From contig OZ220224.1 of the NCBI GenBank assembly GCA_964291485.2, forward strand, positions 4,753,891 to 4,817,890: a DNA stretch of 64,000 nucleotides. The letters are read 5' to 3'. The notes beneath the pieces are model-generated. The model saw nothing but the letters and a program-made list of their open reading frames with translations, ran no database searches and had not been told where the DNA came from. Origin of the DNA: Kistimonas sp964291485 (GTDB lineage Bacteria > Pseudomonadota > Gammaproteobacteria > Pseudomonadales > Endozoicomonadaceae). Below, in pieces: positions 25,170-33,255 of the stretch. Made by a program: the position numbers and the translations under genes. Positions within the stretch are counted from its first letter, which is position 1, and the number at the start of each line of letters is the position of its first letter.

Positions 25170-26450
25170 TCAGGTATCCGTCGCAGTAAAGCGGATGGAT
25201 TCAGAGAGAGGCCCTAGCAGGTAACCCAGCAGCGTCCGTTTACCGGCCAGGATATTCAACTCTACGGTCATACCCGGGATCAACTGGCTGTTTTCATCGA
25301 ATCCCGAGTTTTCGGTTTCAATCATGGCCTTGTAGTAATGCTGAGCTGTGACTTCATGTTTGTAGGTGTCTGCACTCACTTCGAGCACCTTACCCTTCAG
25401 AGAGCCATAGGTGGTGTAATCGTAGGCCGAAACGCGCACATTGACGTCCTGTCCCGGCCAGACCTTGGCCCGGTCATGGGGCGCCACCATAGCCTCAACC
25501 ATCAACGGCACACCATCCGGTACAATCTCCGCTAAAACCGTCCCCGGCGGCACCACCTCGCCAATCGTATTCACATGCAGGGTATGGAGCGTGCCGGTAA
25601 CCGGTGCAGTCACGTTTTCCCGCACTTCCCGCTCCCTTGACGAGCGAATCTGCTCCTGAATTTGGGCGATTTCGAGTCGGGTCTTGTTGTAATCGTGCTG
25701 CGATTCTTCACGAAAATCAGTGATTAGCTTGCGTTTCTTCAATTGAAGCTCAGACAGCTTCGCTTCAATAACCGGAATTTGTTTGAGTGACTGGTTGATC
25801 CGCGTTTCAATCTTGAGCAGCACCATTTTCTTTTCCAGCTGGTTCTGTACGGAACCGGCACCCTGCCGCAGCAGGGTCGACAGGATATCCAGCTGCTTCT
25901 GCGCTACGGCCCGCTCATTGTTCATATCCTTTATAACCTGATCCAGTTCAGACAACAGCGCGTTTTCCTTGGTGATCTGCTGGCGGACGATGGAAATCTG
26001 TTCCTGAAGCTTCTTTTTTCGTTTCTTATATAGCTCAAGTTCATTGAGATAATATTCATCCTGTTCAGCGACCTGCTCAATGGACGGAGAAAGCGCTTCG
26101 CCTTTCATTTCGGCATAGAGCCGCTGCGCCTTGGCCACCAGCCCGTTTAGCTGCTGTTTCCGGATACTGATGTTTTCAGTCAGGGTGGGGTTCATCACCG
26201 CAAAAAGCTGCATATCCTTGACAACCCGCTGGCCTTCCGTGACATGCAGCCCGGTCAGAATGCCGCCTTCCAGATGTTCAACCACGCTGTTATTGCTGAA
26301 CGTCGTAACCCGGCCATCACTTTTGACGACCACATCTATTTCGACAATCGCGGCCCAGATCAGGAAAAAAAGAATAATGCCCGTGATACAGAGCACGATG
26401 GAATAGCGTGACAGGAAACGGTGGTTCATCCGGCTGAACAAAGGTTTCAT
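25170..26450 (-). CDS. HlyD-type membrane fusion protein of type I secretion
   Basis: 426 residues. One membrane anchor (about 16-37) is followed by the first half of a biotinyl-lipoyl domain (V-V-E-H-L-E-G-G-I-L near 57). A long alpha-hairpin follows (about 90-265, Gln/Glu/Lys/Leu-rich), then the second lipoyl half (V-T-A-P-V-T-G-T-L-H-T-L-H-V near 283) and a beta-barrel. This is the standard HlyD/LapC/SiiD layout. It bridges the inner-membrane ABC exporter and the TolC-type channel across the periplasm. It begins two bases after the stop of the MotB/SiiA-like gene, so translation is coupled. Its expected partners are the ABC protein at 31099-33192 and the TolC-type protein at 27299-28564. 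Confidence 0.94.
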   Translation of the reverse strand: MKPLFSRMNHRFLSRYSIVLCITGIILFFLIWAAIVEIDVVVKSDGRVTTFSNNSVVEHLEGGILTGLHVTEGQRVVKDMQLFAVMNPTLTENISIRKQQLNGLVAKAQRLYAEMKGEALSPSIEQVAEQDEYYLNELELYKKRKKKLQEQISIVRQQITKENALLSELDQVIKDMNNERAVAQKQLDILSTLLRQGAGSVQNQLEKKMVLLKIETRINQSLKQIPVIEAKLSELQLKKRKLITDFREESQHDYNKTRLEIAQIQEQIRSSREREVRENVTAPVTGTLHTLHVNTIGEVVPPGTVLAEIVPDGVPLMVEAMVAPHDRAKVWPGQDVNVRVSAYDYTTYGSLKGKVLEVSADTYKHEVTAQHYYKAMIETENSGFDENSQLIPGMTVELNILAGKRTLLGYLLGPLSESIRFTATDT

Positions 26451-26452
26451 GA

Positions 26453-27058
26453 CTATTCACTCTTAATCTTTATGATGACTTCATTACGTTGATCATCTGG
26501 ACCGGAATCATCCAATCGAACCTTGATATTCTCGGTAGGCAAACCTCTATCAACCAGTATCTTGCGTATCTGGGTAATCCTGTTGAATGCCACTTCATAG
26601 GCGACCGTCTTTGCCACGCCCTTATGAGTCAGAAGGCTGATAATGAAGACCGGTTTTTCCTTGATATTTTCGAATTCTTCATCAATCCATGTCTCAAATT
26701 CCGTTTTGGCTTCTTCAGTCAGGCGTGAGCTGAAATCCTGGTACTTTATTCGGATGAGCTTATTCTCAACGACAGTATCAACCTGACTTTCCAGCTTAAC
26801 TTCTGTTACCTCGGAAACGATCTCTTTTTCGATATCAGAATCAACCGTGGCCTGTTGTCCCGATTCCAGAGCATCCATTTTTCCTGCCGCCTGCTTTTGT
26901 GTCTCCAGAACTGCCTTGGCAATATCAAAGCCCACCTGAACGCTGAGCGCGGTGACAACCAGGATAAGAACAACAACAAGGAATACGAATACCAGCAATG
27001 TGGTCGAAAGGGCGTCTACGAATCCGGGCCAAGGGTTACTTTCGGGTTGTTTCGCCAT
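26453..27058 (-). CDS. MotB/OmpA-like protein, SiiA-like, of the secretion locus
   Basis: 201 residues from the ATG at 27058 (GGAG just upstream); an ATG seven codons earlier is less likely. One membrane segment at about 18-40 is preceded by N-P-W-P-G-F-V-D-A-L-S-T. Asp15 falls where MotB has its proton-binding Asp and close to the key Asp of SiiA. An acidic linker (about 50-100) leads to an OmpA-like domain (about 105-201) with F-N-R-I-T-Q-I-R-K-I-L and a G-L-P-x-E-N-I-K motif, expected to contact peptidoglycan. SiiA of Salmonella SPI-4 has this layout and forms a proton-conducting channel with SiiB. Coupling to hlyD by a two-base gap ties it to secretion. The SiiA likeness rests on layout, not measured identity. 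Confidence 0.85.
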   Translation of the reverse strand: MAKQPESNPWPGFVDALSTTLLVFVFLVVVLILVVTALSVQVGFDIAKAVLETQKQAAGKMDALESGQQATVDSDIEKEIVSEVTEVKLESQVDTVVENKLIRIKYQDFSSRLTEEAKTEFETWIDEEFENIKEKPVFIISLLTHKGVAKTVAYEVAFNRITQIRKILVDRGLPTENIKVRLDDSGPDDQRNEVIIKIKSE

Positions 27059-27298
27059 TGCTCTCCACCGGCGGATCAACAGAATGAAAACCGGCTACGA
27101 CCCGGAAAACCGGCACGATTTCTCAGCAACGACGTATTACAGCAACAAGTCTAAGTATCTATCGTCTGGCCCTGTGGCTTCTTGATATTTGTGCAGGCAG
27201 GATAAATCCATTGCCTTTCTACAGTTCTTCTCCAAAAAGCCGATTCAGCTTGAAAGCCTTCCCCATAACTAAATCAGACTCAGGCGGAACTGAATGAT

Positions 27299-28564
27299 AT
27301 GAAGCTGAAATGTCTGCTTGGGGGCTGTACGTTGTTGTTTCTGACCCCGGGCAATGCCTTGACGCTGACAGAAGCGGTCATCAAGGCACTGGAATTTAAT
27401 CCTACCGTAAAATCCTTAGAGGCCTCGGTCGATATGGGAGAGGCCCGTCTTGATCAGAGTTATGCGGATTATCATCCAAAATTGTCTTACCAGATGGAAC
27501 GAGGGCTCACCCGTAATACAGGTAACGACTGGCGGGACAAGATCAAGTCATCGGTGATTCTCAGCCAGGTTGTCTACGATTTCGGCCGTATCTCCAACCA
27601 GGTGGATGCCCGGAAACATAAACTCAATGCCACACGCCAGACACTGAACGATGGCAGGGAAAAGCTGGCTCTTCTGACCACCAAGACCTTTCTGGAAATC
27701 CTGAAACTGGAACAGGTCATCGGGCATGTGAAAGAAAACATTGCCTTCTACAAGCGTTTTCTGGGGATTCTTGAAACCCGGGAAGCTGCAGGCGCCTCAG
27801 GCAAATCCGATGTCCAGCGTCTAACCAGCCTTGGGCAGAATGCAGAACTGGAACTGATCCAGTACAAAACCGACCTGACCTTCGCCCGCAAAACCTTCAA
27901 AAGCCTGACTGGGATTGAACCCGAGAACCTGATCATGCCCATGCTAAATGATCTCGTGATTAATCATACCCTGGATGAACTGGTGGAATTTGCCATCACC
28001 CGGAGCTACCAGGTTCAGGCTATGCATGCGGCCATAGAATCGGCCAAGGAAGAGAGAGATAAGGCTCGCGCAGACCTGTATCCCACCTTCAAGATGAAGC
28101 TGGAAGTTAACCGGGAGAATTCTCTGGACACGTCGGAAGAATGGAAAACCACCGAGGCTGGCACCATCACCATGAGCTATGACCTCTGGGATGGCTATAA
28201 GGCCCGTCGGAAAGTTGACGAAACCAATGCAAAAGTCATGCAGGCCGATTATAGGATGCGTGAAGCCACGCTGTCCCTCGAAAAAAAGGTTCAGGAAGCC
28301 TACAGCGCCACGATGAAGCTGCTTGACGAGAAAATGGTGAACGACGAAGCCCTGAAGACCAACCAGGAAATTGTCGACCTCTATTACAAGGAGTTTGAGC
28401 TGGGCGAGAAAACCCTGCTGGATATCACCACTGCTCAGGGTGATTACCATAACAGCCGGGTTCAAAGCGCTGTTTTTCAGTTCGACTTTTATAAGAGCAT
28501 TCTGGACATCCGTTTTTATATGAACGATGTCATCAACACGATCAGGAACCTGGAAGACAGCTGA
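27299..28564 (+). CDS. TolC-type outer-membrane channel of type I secretion
   Basis: 421 residues. A signal peptide (about 1-20, ending G-N-A/L) is followed by the repeated OEP architecture: A-L-T-L-T-E-A-V-x-K-A-L at the mature start, Q-V-V-Y-D-F-G-R-I near 92, and the second-half counterpart M-S-Y-D-L-W-D-G-Y-K-A-R near 292, with long helices between. The G-E-K-T-L-L-D-I-T-T-A-Q-G-D motif near 370 is typical of the last helix. The trimer forms the outer-membrane and periplasmic tunnel. It is the first gene of the plus-strand operon with the MotA-like and M23 genes, and divergent from the siiA-like/hlyD pair. Confidence 0.93.
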   Translation: MKLKCLLGGCTLLFLTPGNALTLTEAVIKALEFNPTVKSLEASVDMGEARLDQSYADYHPKLSYQMERGLTRNTGNDWRDKIKSSVILSQVVYDFGRISNQVDARKHKLNATRQTLNDGREKLALLTTKTFLEILKLEQVIGHVKENIAFYKRFLGILETREAAGASGKSDVQRLTSLGQNAELELIQYKTDLTFARKTFKSLTGIEPENLIMPMLNDLVINHTLDELVEFAITRSYQVQAMHAAIESAKEERDKARADLYPTFKMKLEVNRENSLDTSEEWKTTEAGTITMSYDLWDGYKARRKVDETNAKVMQADYRMREATLSLEKKVQEAYSATMKLLDEKMVNDEALKTNQEIVDLYYKEFELGEKTLLDITTAQGDYHNSRVQSAVFQFDFYKSILDIRFYMNDVINTIRNLEDS

Positions 28565-28650
28565 TTGTGCTGTGATGAATAAAGCAAAAAAAGAAAACGC
28601 CGAGGCAACTCCGGCCAGGGAAATGCGCAAGCAAAAGGGTATATAGGGAC

Positions 28651-30123
28651 ATGTCTGAGCTGCATATTGCCAACCCCAAGAAAATCGTGGGGTTTATTCA
28701 GCGGATGGCGTTTGTCATAGCAGCCACCATCGTACTGGTTTACTTCACCAGGGACTTCTTTGGCCCGGCGTTCATGTCCAACGTGGCACTGAATGGCACC
28801 ATTCTGTTTGTTTTCCTGCTGGGTACATTCCTTTGCTTCCTGTATGTCTTTCACCTTCGGGATGACGTGCTGGTCGTTTCCAAGCTTGACGAGATACTTT
28901 TTGTTGATGACGAAGACGAGACACCGCCGCCCAAGCTGAAAATGCACCTGATGGTGCCCACGATGACCCTTCTCAAGAATAATGTTGCTTCATTGGGAAG
29001 GATCAAACTCTCGGCGCCGGCCACCAAGGCCTTGATTGATTCCCTGCAGGACAGCCTGGATGAAAAGATTGCCTTCGTACGTTATTTCACCGACCTGCTG
29101 GTCTTTATCGGACTGCTCGGTACCTTCCTGGGTCTGACCATCACCATCGGCTCTATCGGCGGCATTCTCGCCGATCTGGCAGAAGGTCTAGGGGGTGACG
29201 TCGACATCATGGTCACCCTGGTAAAACTCATTAAAGGTCTGGAAGGACCTCTGGGCGGCATGAGCACCGCCTTCGGTTCCTCACTGATGGGTTTGAGCAC
29301 ATCACTGGTGCTCGGCATCCTGCTGCTCCACCTCAATAAGGCGAGCAGCTACTTCACTTCATCCATGGAGAACTGGCTGGCACAGCATACGGTTGAGCAC
29401 CTGGGCGGCAGCGGCGTTCCCGGTAACGGGGAGAGTTCTGCCGGCTCAGCCCCCGCGGCTGACAACGGCCAGCTAGGGCAGATCGCAGAGCAGCTACACA
29501 GCATCTCTGGCATCTTGCAGAAAATCTCTGACAAAGGCTCTATCAGTGATGGCCAGTGGCGTGAGCTTACTGACCTGATCAGTAACAACCATCAGGAGCT
29601 GTCTGAACAAACTACCCAAATGTCAGACACCGTAAAGCAGGTCGGCAACCACATTGAAACCATGGCAGAGCTACAGTCCAGCCAGCTGACCCAGGCAGAA
29701 CTACAGCTGAAAGAAGCAGAAAAACTGCGCCAGCTGTTCACCACCCAGACCAATGCCAGCGTCGAAGCCCTGGGCGCCGTCAAGGAGAGCAAGCACCGGT
29801 TGGTACAAATTGTTACTGCCCTGCTGAATGAGCAGAAAACCCTGCACAGAAGCCAGGTGAAAACCACGGAGCAGGTCACCGGGCTGAAAGACACGCTCAA
29901 AGAAAAAGTGGTTACCTCGACTAAAGAACTCAAGATAGTGTCTGACCAGGTCAAGGATTATTCCGGGAAAGTTGAAGACTGTTCAGAGCAGATAGAAGCA
30001 CTTTCTGAGAAAGTAGAGACAGAAAGCCAGTCAAACCAGGTTCGCCAATCGCGATTGGAAAAGATGTTCAAAGTATTGACCAAGGCTGTCACTGACCTGA
30101 AGAGCAAGCTACAAGACCGCTAA
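28651..30123 (+). CDS. MotA/TolQ/ExbB-like proton channel protein, SiiB-like, with coiled-coil tail
   Basis: 490 residues. Membrane segments at about 15-34, 47-68, 147-172 and 205-232 match the four-helix MotA/ExbB scaffold; the third carries F-I-G-L-L-G-T-F-L-G-L-T and the fourth F-G-S-S-L-M-G-L-S-T-S. After a Gly/Ser/Ala linker (about 250-275) comes a long Gln/Lys/Glu/Leu-rich segment (280-490) predicted as coiled coil, probably cytoplasmic. SiiB, its likely counterpart, conducts protons with SiiA. The coiled-coil tail of over 200 residues is unusual for this family and may contact the ABC exporter or the substrate. It lies in operon with TolC (86-base gap) and the M23 gene (one-base gap). 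Confidence 0.85.
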   Translation: MSELHIANPKKIVGFIQRMAFVIAATIVLVYFTRDFFGPAFMSNVALNGTILFVFLLGTFLCFLYVFHLRDDVLVVSKLDEILFVDDEDETPPPKLKMHLMVPTMTLLKNNVASLGRIKLSAPATKALIDSLQDSLDEKIAFVRYFTDLLVFIGLLGTFLGLTITIGSIGGILADLAEGLGGDVDIMVTLVKLIKGLEGPLGGMSTAFGSSLMGLSTSLVLGILLLHLNKASSYFTSSMENWLAQHTVEHLGGSGVPGNGESSAGSAPAADNGQLGQIAEQLHSISGILQKISDKGSISDGQWRELTDLISNNHQELSEQTTQMSDTVKQVGNHIETMAELQSSQLTQAELQLKEAEKLRQLFTTQTNASVEALGAVKESKHRLVQIVTALLNEQKTLHRSQVKTTEQVTGLKDTLKEKVVTSTKELKIVSDQVKDYSGKVEDCSEQIEALSEKVETESQSNQVRQSRLEKMFKVLTKAVTDLKSKLQDR

Positions 30124-30124
30124 C

Positions 30125-31126
30125 ATGACTCCACTGCGCAGGCGCTGCCTCTTCTGGTTATTCAGTCTCTCGGCATGTACCAGCGCAGCGGAAACGCCGT
30201 CATTCATCTTTCCCGTCGACTGTGACTATGGCGTTGACTGTTTTATCCAGAATTATGTGGATAACGATCCCTCGACTGCTTACCGTGATTACCAGTGTCA
30301 CCACCAAACTTACAATGGTCATTCCGGTACGGATATCCGCCTGATCAACCTCCCGCAAATGGCATCCGGTGTCGCCGTTCTGGCTGCAGCGGAAGGTGAA
30401 GTCGTCGCTATTCGGGAGGATGTTGAGGATATCTATCTCAATCCCGAAAAACGGGCTCAGATTGAAACTATCGGGCTGGGTAATGCAGTGGTCCTGAAAC
30501 ATCAGGACAACTGGTTAACCCTGTATGGACACCTGAAAAAAGGTAGTCTGCAAGTATCGAAGGGCGATTGGGTTAAGCAGGGACAGGTGCTCGGTGATAT
30601 AGGGCTATCGGGCCTGACAGCATTTCCTCATGTGCATTTTCAGGTGAAACATCAGGATCAGACGATTGATCCCTTCACCGGTACCACTATGAACGAGGAT
30701 TGTGGAAATACCGAGAACGCTCTCTGGCATCCCTCCCTTCTTGAACAACTCACTTACTTTCAAGGATCCTTTCTGGATCATGGCTTCAGTAGCCAGCGGC
30801 CACCTGACTATCAGGCGATCGAATCCGGCACATTCAACCAAGGCGCTGGAAAGGACAGCCCTCACCTGTTCTTTTGGGTACGATTGATCGGCCTCAGCTT
30901 GGGTGATCAGGTCACGCTGCGCCTGATTAGCCCAGATGGACAACCACGCAAGCAGCATACCTTCCCCGCCCTGACTCGCAGCAAGGCACAGCAGTTCTAT
31001 TACATCGGCATGAAAAATCCGGTTGGCCAACCGGGTCACTGGCAGGGTCAACTGACGCTGGAACGGTCAGGTTTGCCAATCATGGAAAAAACCTTTTCCT
31101 ACATGGTAGAAGCCGCGGGTCGCTGA
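30125..31126 (+). CDS. M23 family peptidase, predicted lipoprotein
   Basis: 333 residues. The N-terminus has a lipobox L-S-A-C with the lipidated cysteine at 18. The LytM domain shows the zinc ligands H66-x-x-x-D70 (N-G-H-S-G-T-D) and H169-x-H171 (F-P-H-V-H-F), with Y-G-H-L-K near 133, so it is probably an active peptidoglycan endopeptidase. A C-terminal domain (about 215-333) is beta-rich with no named family and could bind the envelope. Placement one base after the SiiB-like gene links it to the secretion system; it might open the peptidoglycan for the envelope-spanning channel or for the giant substrate. Its 3' end overlaps the convergent ABC gene by 28 bases. Cleavage specificity is unknown. 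Confidence 0.88.
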   Translation: MTPLRRRCLFWLFSLSACTSAAETPSFIFPVDCDYGVDCFIQNYVDNDPSTAYRDYQCHHQTYNGHSGTDIRLINLPQMASGVAVLAAAEGEVVAIREDVEDIYLNPEKRAQIETIGLGNAVVLKHQDNWLTLYGHLKKGSLQVSKGDWVKQGQVLGDIGLSGLTAFPHVHFQVKHQDQTIDPFTGTTMNEDCGNTENALWHPSLLEQLTYFQGSFLDHGFSSQRPPDYQAIESGTFNQGAGKDSPHLFFWVRLIGLSLGDQVTLRLISPDGQPRKQHTFPALTRSKAQQFYYIGMKNPVGQPGHWQGQLTLERSGLPIMEKTFSYMVEAAGR

Positions 31127-33192
31127 GTCAGCTCAGCCAGCACCCGGTTGCGGCTACCATCAGCAATAATACGCCCCTCGGCCATCACAATAATGCGATC
31201 CACCAGCTGTAACAGGTTATGCCGATGGGTAATGAGGATCAGCGTCTGGTGCTCCTTCAACATGTTAGGTAATCGCTGGCAGAACAAGGCTTCACTGTAA
31301 TTATCATAAGCACTGGTCGGCTCATCCAGCATCAACAAGCGCCCGTGCCGTAGCAGCGCACGAGAGAGACACAGCGCTTGCTTCTGCCCACCCGACAGAT
31401 TGCTACCACGCTCCTGAATCGGGTGGCTGTAGCCCTTGGAACACTGTCGGACAAAGCCATCAAAGCAAGCGGCATGACAGGCTTCATCCAGTTTCTCTGT
31501 GGTCGCCGAACTTTTCCCGAGCATCAGGTTACTTTTGAGCGTCCCCCTGAACAACGAAGGCTTCTGGGGGGCCACTGCACAATGACTGCGATACTGATCC
31601 AGGTTCAGATGATTAAGGTTGTGCCCATCAATCAGGATATTGCCCTCTGTGGGTTCCACCAACCCCTGAATCAATCGAATCAGCGTGCTCTTGCCAGAAC
31701 CGGATGCCCCCAGTATCGCGACCCGCTCACCCGGTTTGATACTGAAGCTGATATCCTTCAATACCTCAGGCTCTGACGGTTCAAAGCGATAGGAAACCTT
31801 GTCGAATTCAATATTCCCCTTCAACGTAGGCACATTGAGTTTGTCATTACTGTCATCCTCACCTGTCAGCCCCAGCAGTTCATTGATCTCCTTGAGCGCC
31901 TTGATGGAGAAACTGAGCCGGTTAACCGCCATAGCCAGATTCATTAACGGGGCAATGGCACGGCTGCCGAGAATAATGCAGGCAAACAGGGTGCCCGGTG
32001 TAATGCTGCCGTTGTAAATCTGGAACACACCGAGTACCAACATGCCGATGACCACACACTGGGTAGCGCTCATCACCAGCGTATTCAGCAGCACATTGGA
32101 TTGTTTGCTCGCCAGTGAAGCGCCCGCCGTGTTGGTCACCAGGGAACGCCAGCGCGCCAGTGCTTTTCGGCGGGCCCCGAGTGTTTTGATGGCTTCCAGT
32201 TCTGAGCTGACTTCATACAAATAGGCGGTCTTGGCGTTATTGGCCTGGGTCAGCTGGCTGGCATGACGGCGTGTCCGACGATAGCTATAAATCGTGACGG
32301 GTATCAGGCACAGTGCAATCCCCAGAGGAATCAACGCCATCACCCCGGCAATCAAGGCAATCACAAGGGTAAACAGAATAAAAAACGGAACGTCCAGCAA
32401 AGACAGTAGTACCGTTCCGGACAGGAACTCCTTCACCCGGGCGAAGTTTTCTACCGCATGGGTAATCCGGCCGGGCGAGTCGGGCAATGCGCTTTGTTTC
32501 AGTTGAATCAGGCGCGCCAGAATGAACTGTTCACTGCGTTTTTCAATGATCCGGCAGGCATCATCGACAAAATAGCTGCGCAACCAGCGCAGGATGAAAT
32601 CAAATACCACCACACCCGCCATGCCAATACTGAGCGTCAGCAGAGTATCCGTGGCAAAGGTCGGTATCAGCTTGTCAAAGACCATATTGGTGAACAGAGG
32701 CAACGACAGTGTCAGCAGATTGACCATCACCGTTGCCAGCAACACCTGTGCATAGTGTGGCCAGAGTTCGTTCATCTGTGACCGGAACCAGGCCGGCATG
32801 AGGGAACGGTTTTTCTGCTTCTCAACACCACCTTCCTGAAACCGGTAAATCACACCGGAATACACCGCTTCCAGACGTTCCAGCGGCATCCAGATGCCCT
32901 TGTTATTCTTGCCCGAGGCAACAAAGCATTCACCTTCACGGAAATCCGTGATGATCATGAAGTGCTTTTTCTTCAGCTGGACAATACAGGGAAAGTCGTC
33001 TTCTGACAGGTCAATGAGTTTCCTTCGACTTTTTATCGCGCTAAGGCCGCAATAGCTGGCAGCCCGCTCCAGACAGCGCAGATCAAAATCCTGGCCATCC
33101 CGGGTCAGTGCTTCGATATCTTCATTGACTACATCTGCCCCGAGATAATGGCAGATTGCGAGGAAACTCTCTTTCAGCGTGAATTTGAGCAT
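31099..33192 (-). CDS. type I secretion ABC transporter with C39-like domain
   Basis: 697 residues. The N-terminal C39-like domain (about 1-130; F-L-A-I-C-H-Y-L-G and K-K-H-F-M-I-I) lacks the usual Q-x-x-x-x-D-C-G active-site block, so it probably docks the substrate rather than cleaving it, as in HlyB and LapB. A six-helix membrane domain (about 150-440) precedes the ATPase: Walker A G-A-S-G-S-G-K-S-T with Lys501, signature L-S-G-G-Q-K-Q, Walker B L-L-M-L-D-E-P, and H-loop T-H-R-H. As an inner-membrane dimer it drives export using ATP. The gene follows the giant RTX gene by 57 bases on the same strand, so it is likely co-transcribed; SiiF is the SPI-4 counterpart. Confidence 0.95.
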   Translation of the reverse strand: MLKFTLKESFLAICHYLGADVVNEDIEALTRDGQDFDLRCLERAASYCGLSAIKSRRKLIDLSEDDFPCIVQLKKKHFMIITDFREGECFVASGKNNKGIWMPLERLEAVYSGVIYRFQEGGVEKQKNRSLMPAWFRSQMNELWPHYAQVLLATVMVNLLTLSLPLFTNMVFDKLIPTFATDTLLTLSIGMAGVVVFDFILRWLRSYFVDDACRIIEKRSEQFILARLIQLKQSALPDSPGRITHAVENFARVKEFLSGTVLLSLLDVPFFILFTLVIALIAGVMALIPLGIALCLIPVTIYSYRRTRRHASQLTQANNAKTAYLYEVSSELEAIKTLGARRKALARWRSLVTNTAGASLASKQSNVLLNTLVMSATQCVVIGMLVLGVFQIYNGSITPGTLFACIILGSRAIAPLMNLAMAVNRLSFSIKALKEINELLGLTGEDDSNDKLNVPTLKGNIEFDKVSYRFEPSEPEVLKDISFSIKPGERVAILGASGSGKSTLIRLIQGLVEPTEGNILIDGHNLNHLNLDQYRSHCAVAPQKPSLFRGTLKSNLMLGKSSATTEKLDEACHAACFDGFVRQCSKGYSHPIQERGSNLSGGQKQALCLSRALLRHGRLLMLDEPTSAYDNYSEALFCQRLPNMLKEHQTLILITHRHNLLQLVDRIIVMAEGRIIADGSRNRVLAELTQRPAASTM

Positions 33193-33222
33193 AACAGGCG
33201 CTGCAATCCATTGTCTGTGCGC

Positions 33223-33255
33223 CCTCTGAACCGGCTTGTCTGAACAAATCAGAGG
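33223..33255. other. inverted repeat spanning the giant gene stop codon
   Basis: CCTCTGA (33223-33229) and TCAGAGG (33249-33255) are exact reverse complements around a 19-base spacer that includes the stop codon of the giant gene. In the mRNA this could form a stem between the giant gene and the ABC gene, possibly lowering read-through. No T-run is present. Confidence 0.3.
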
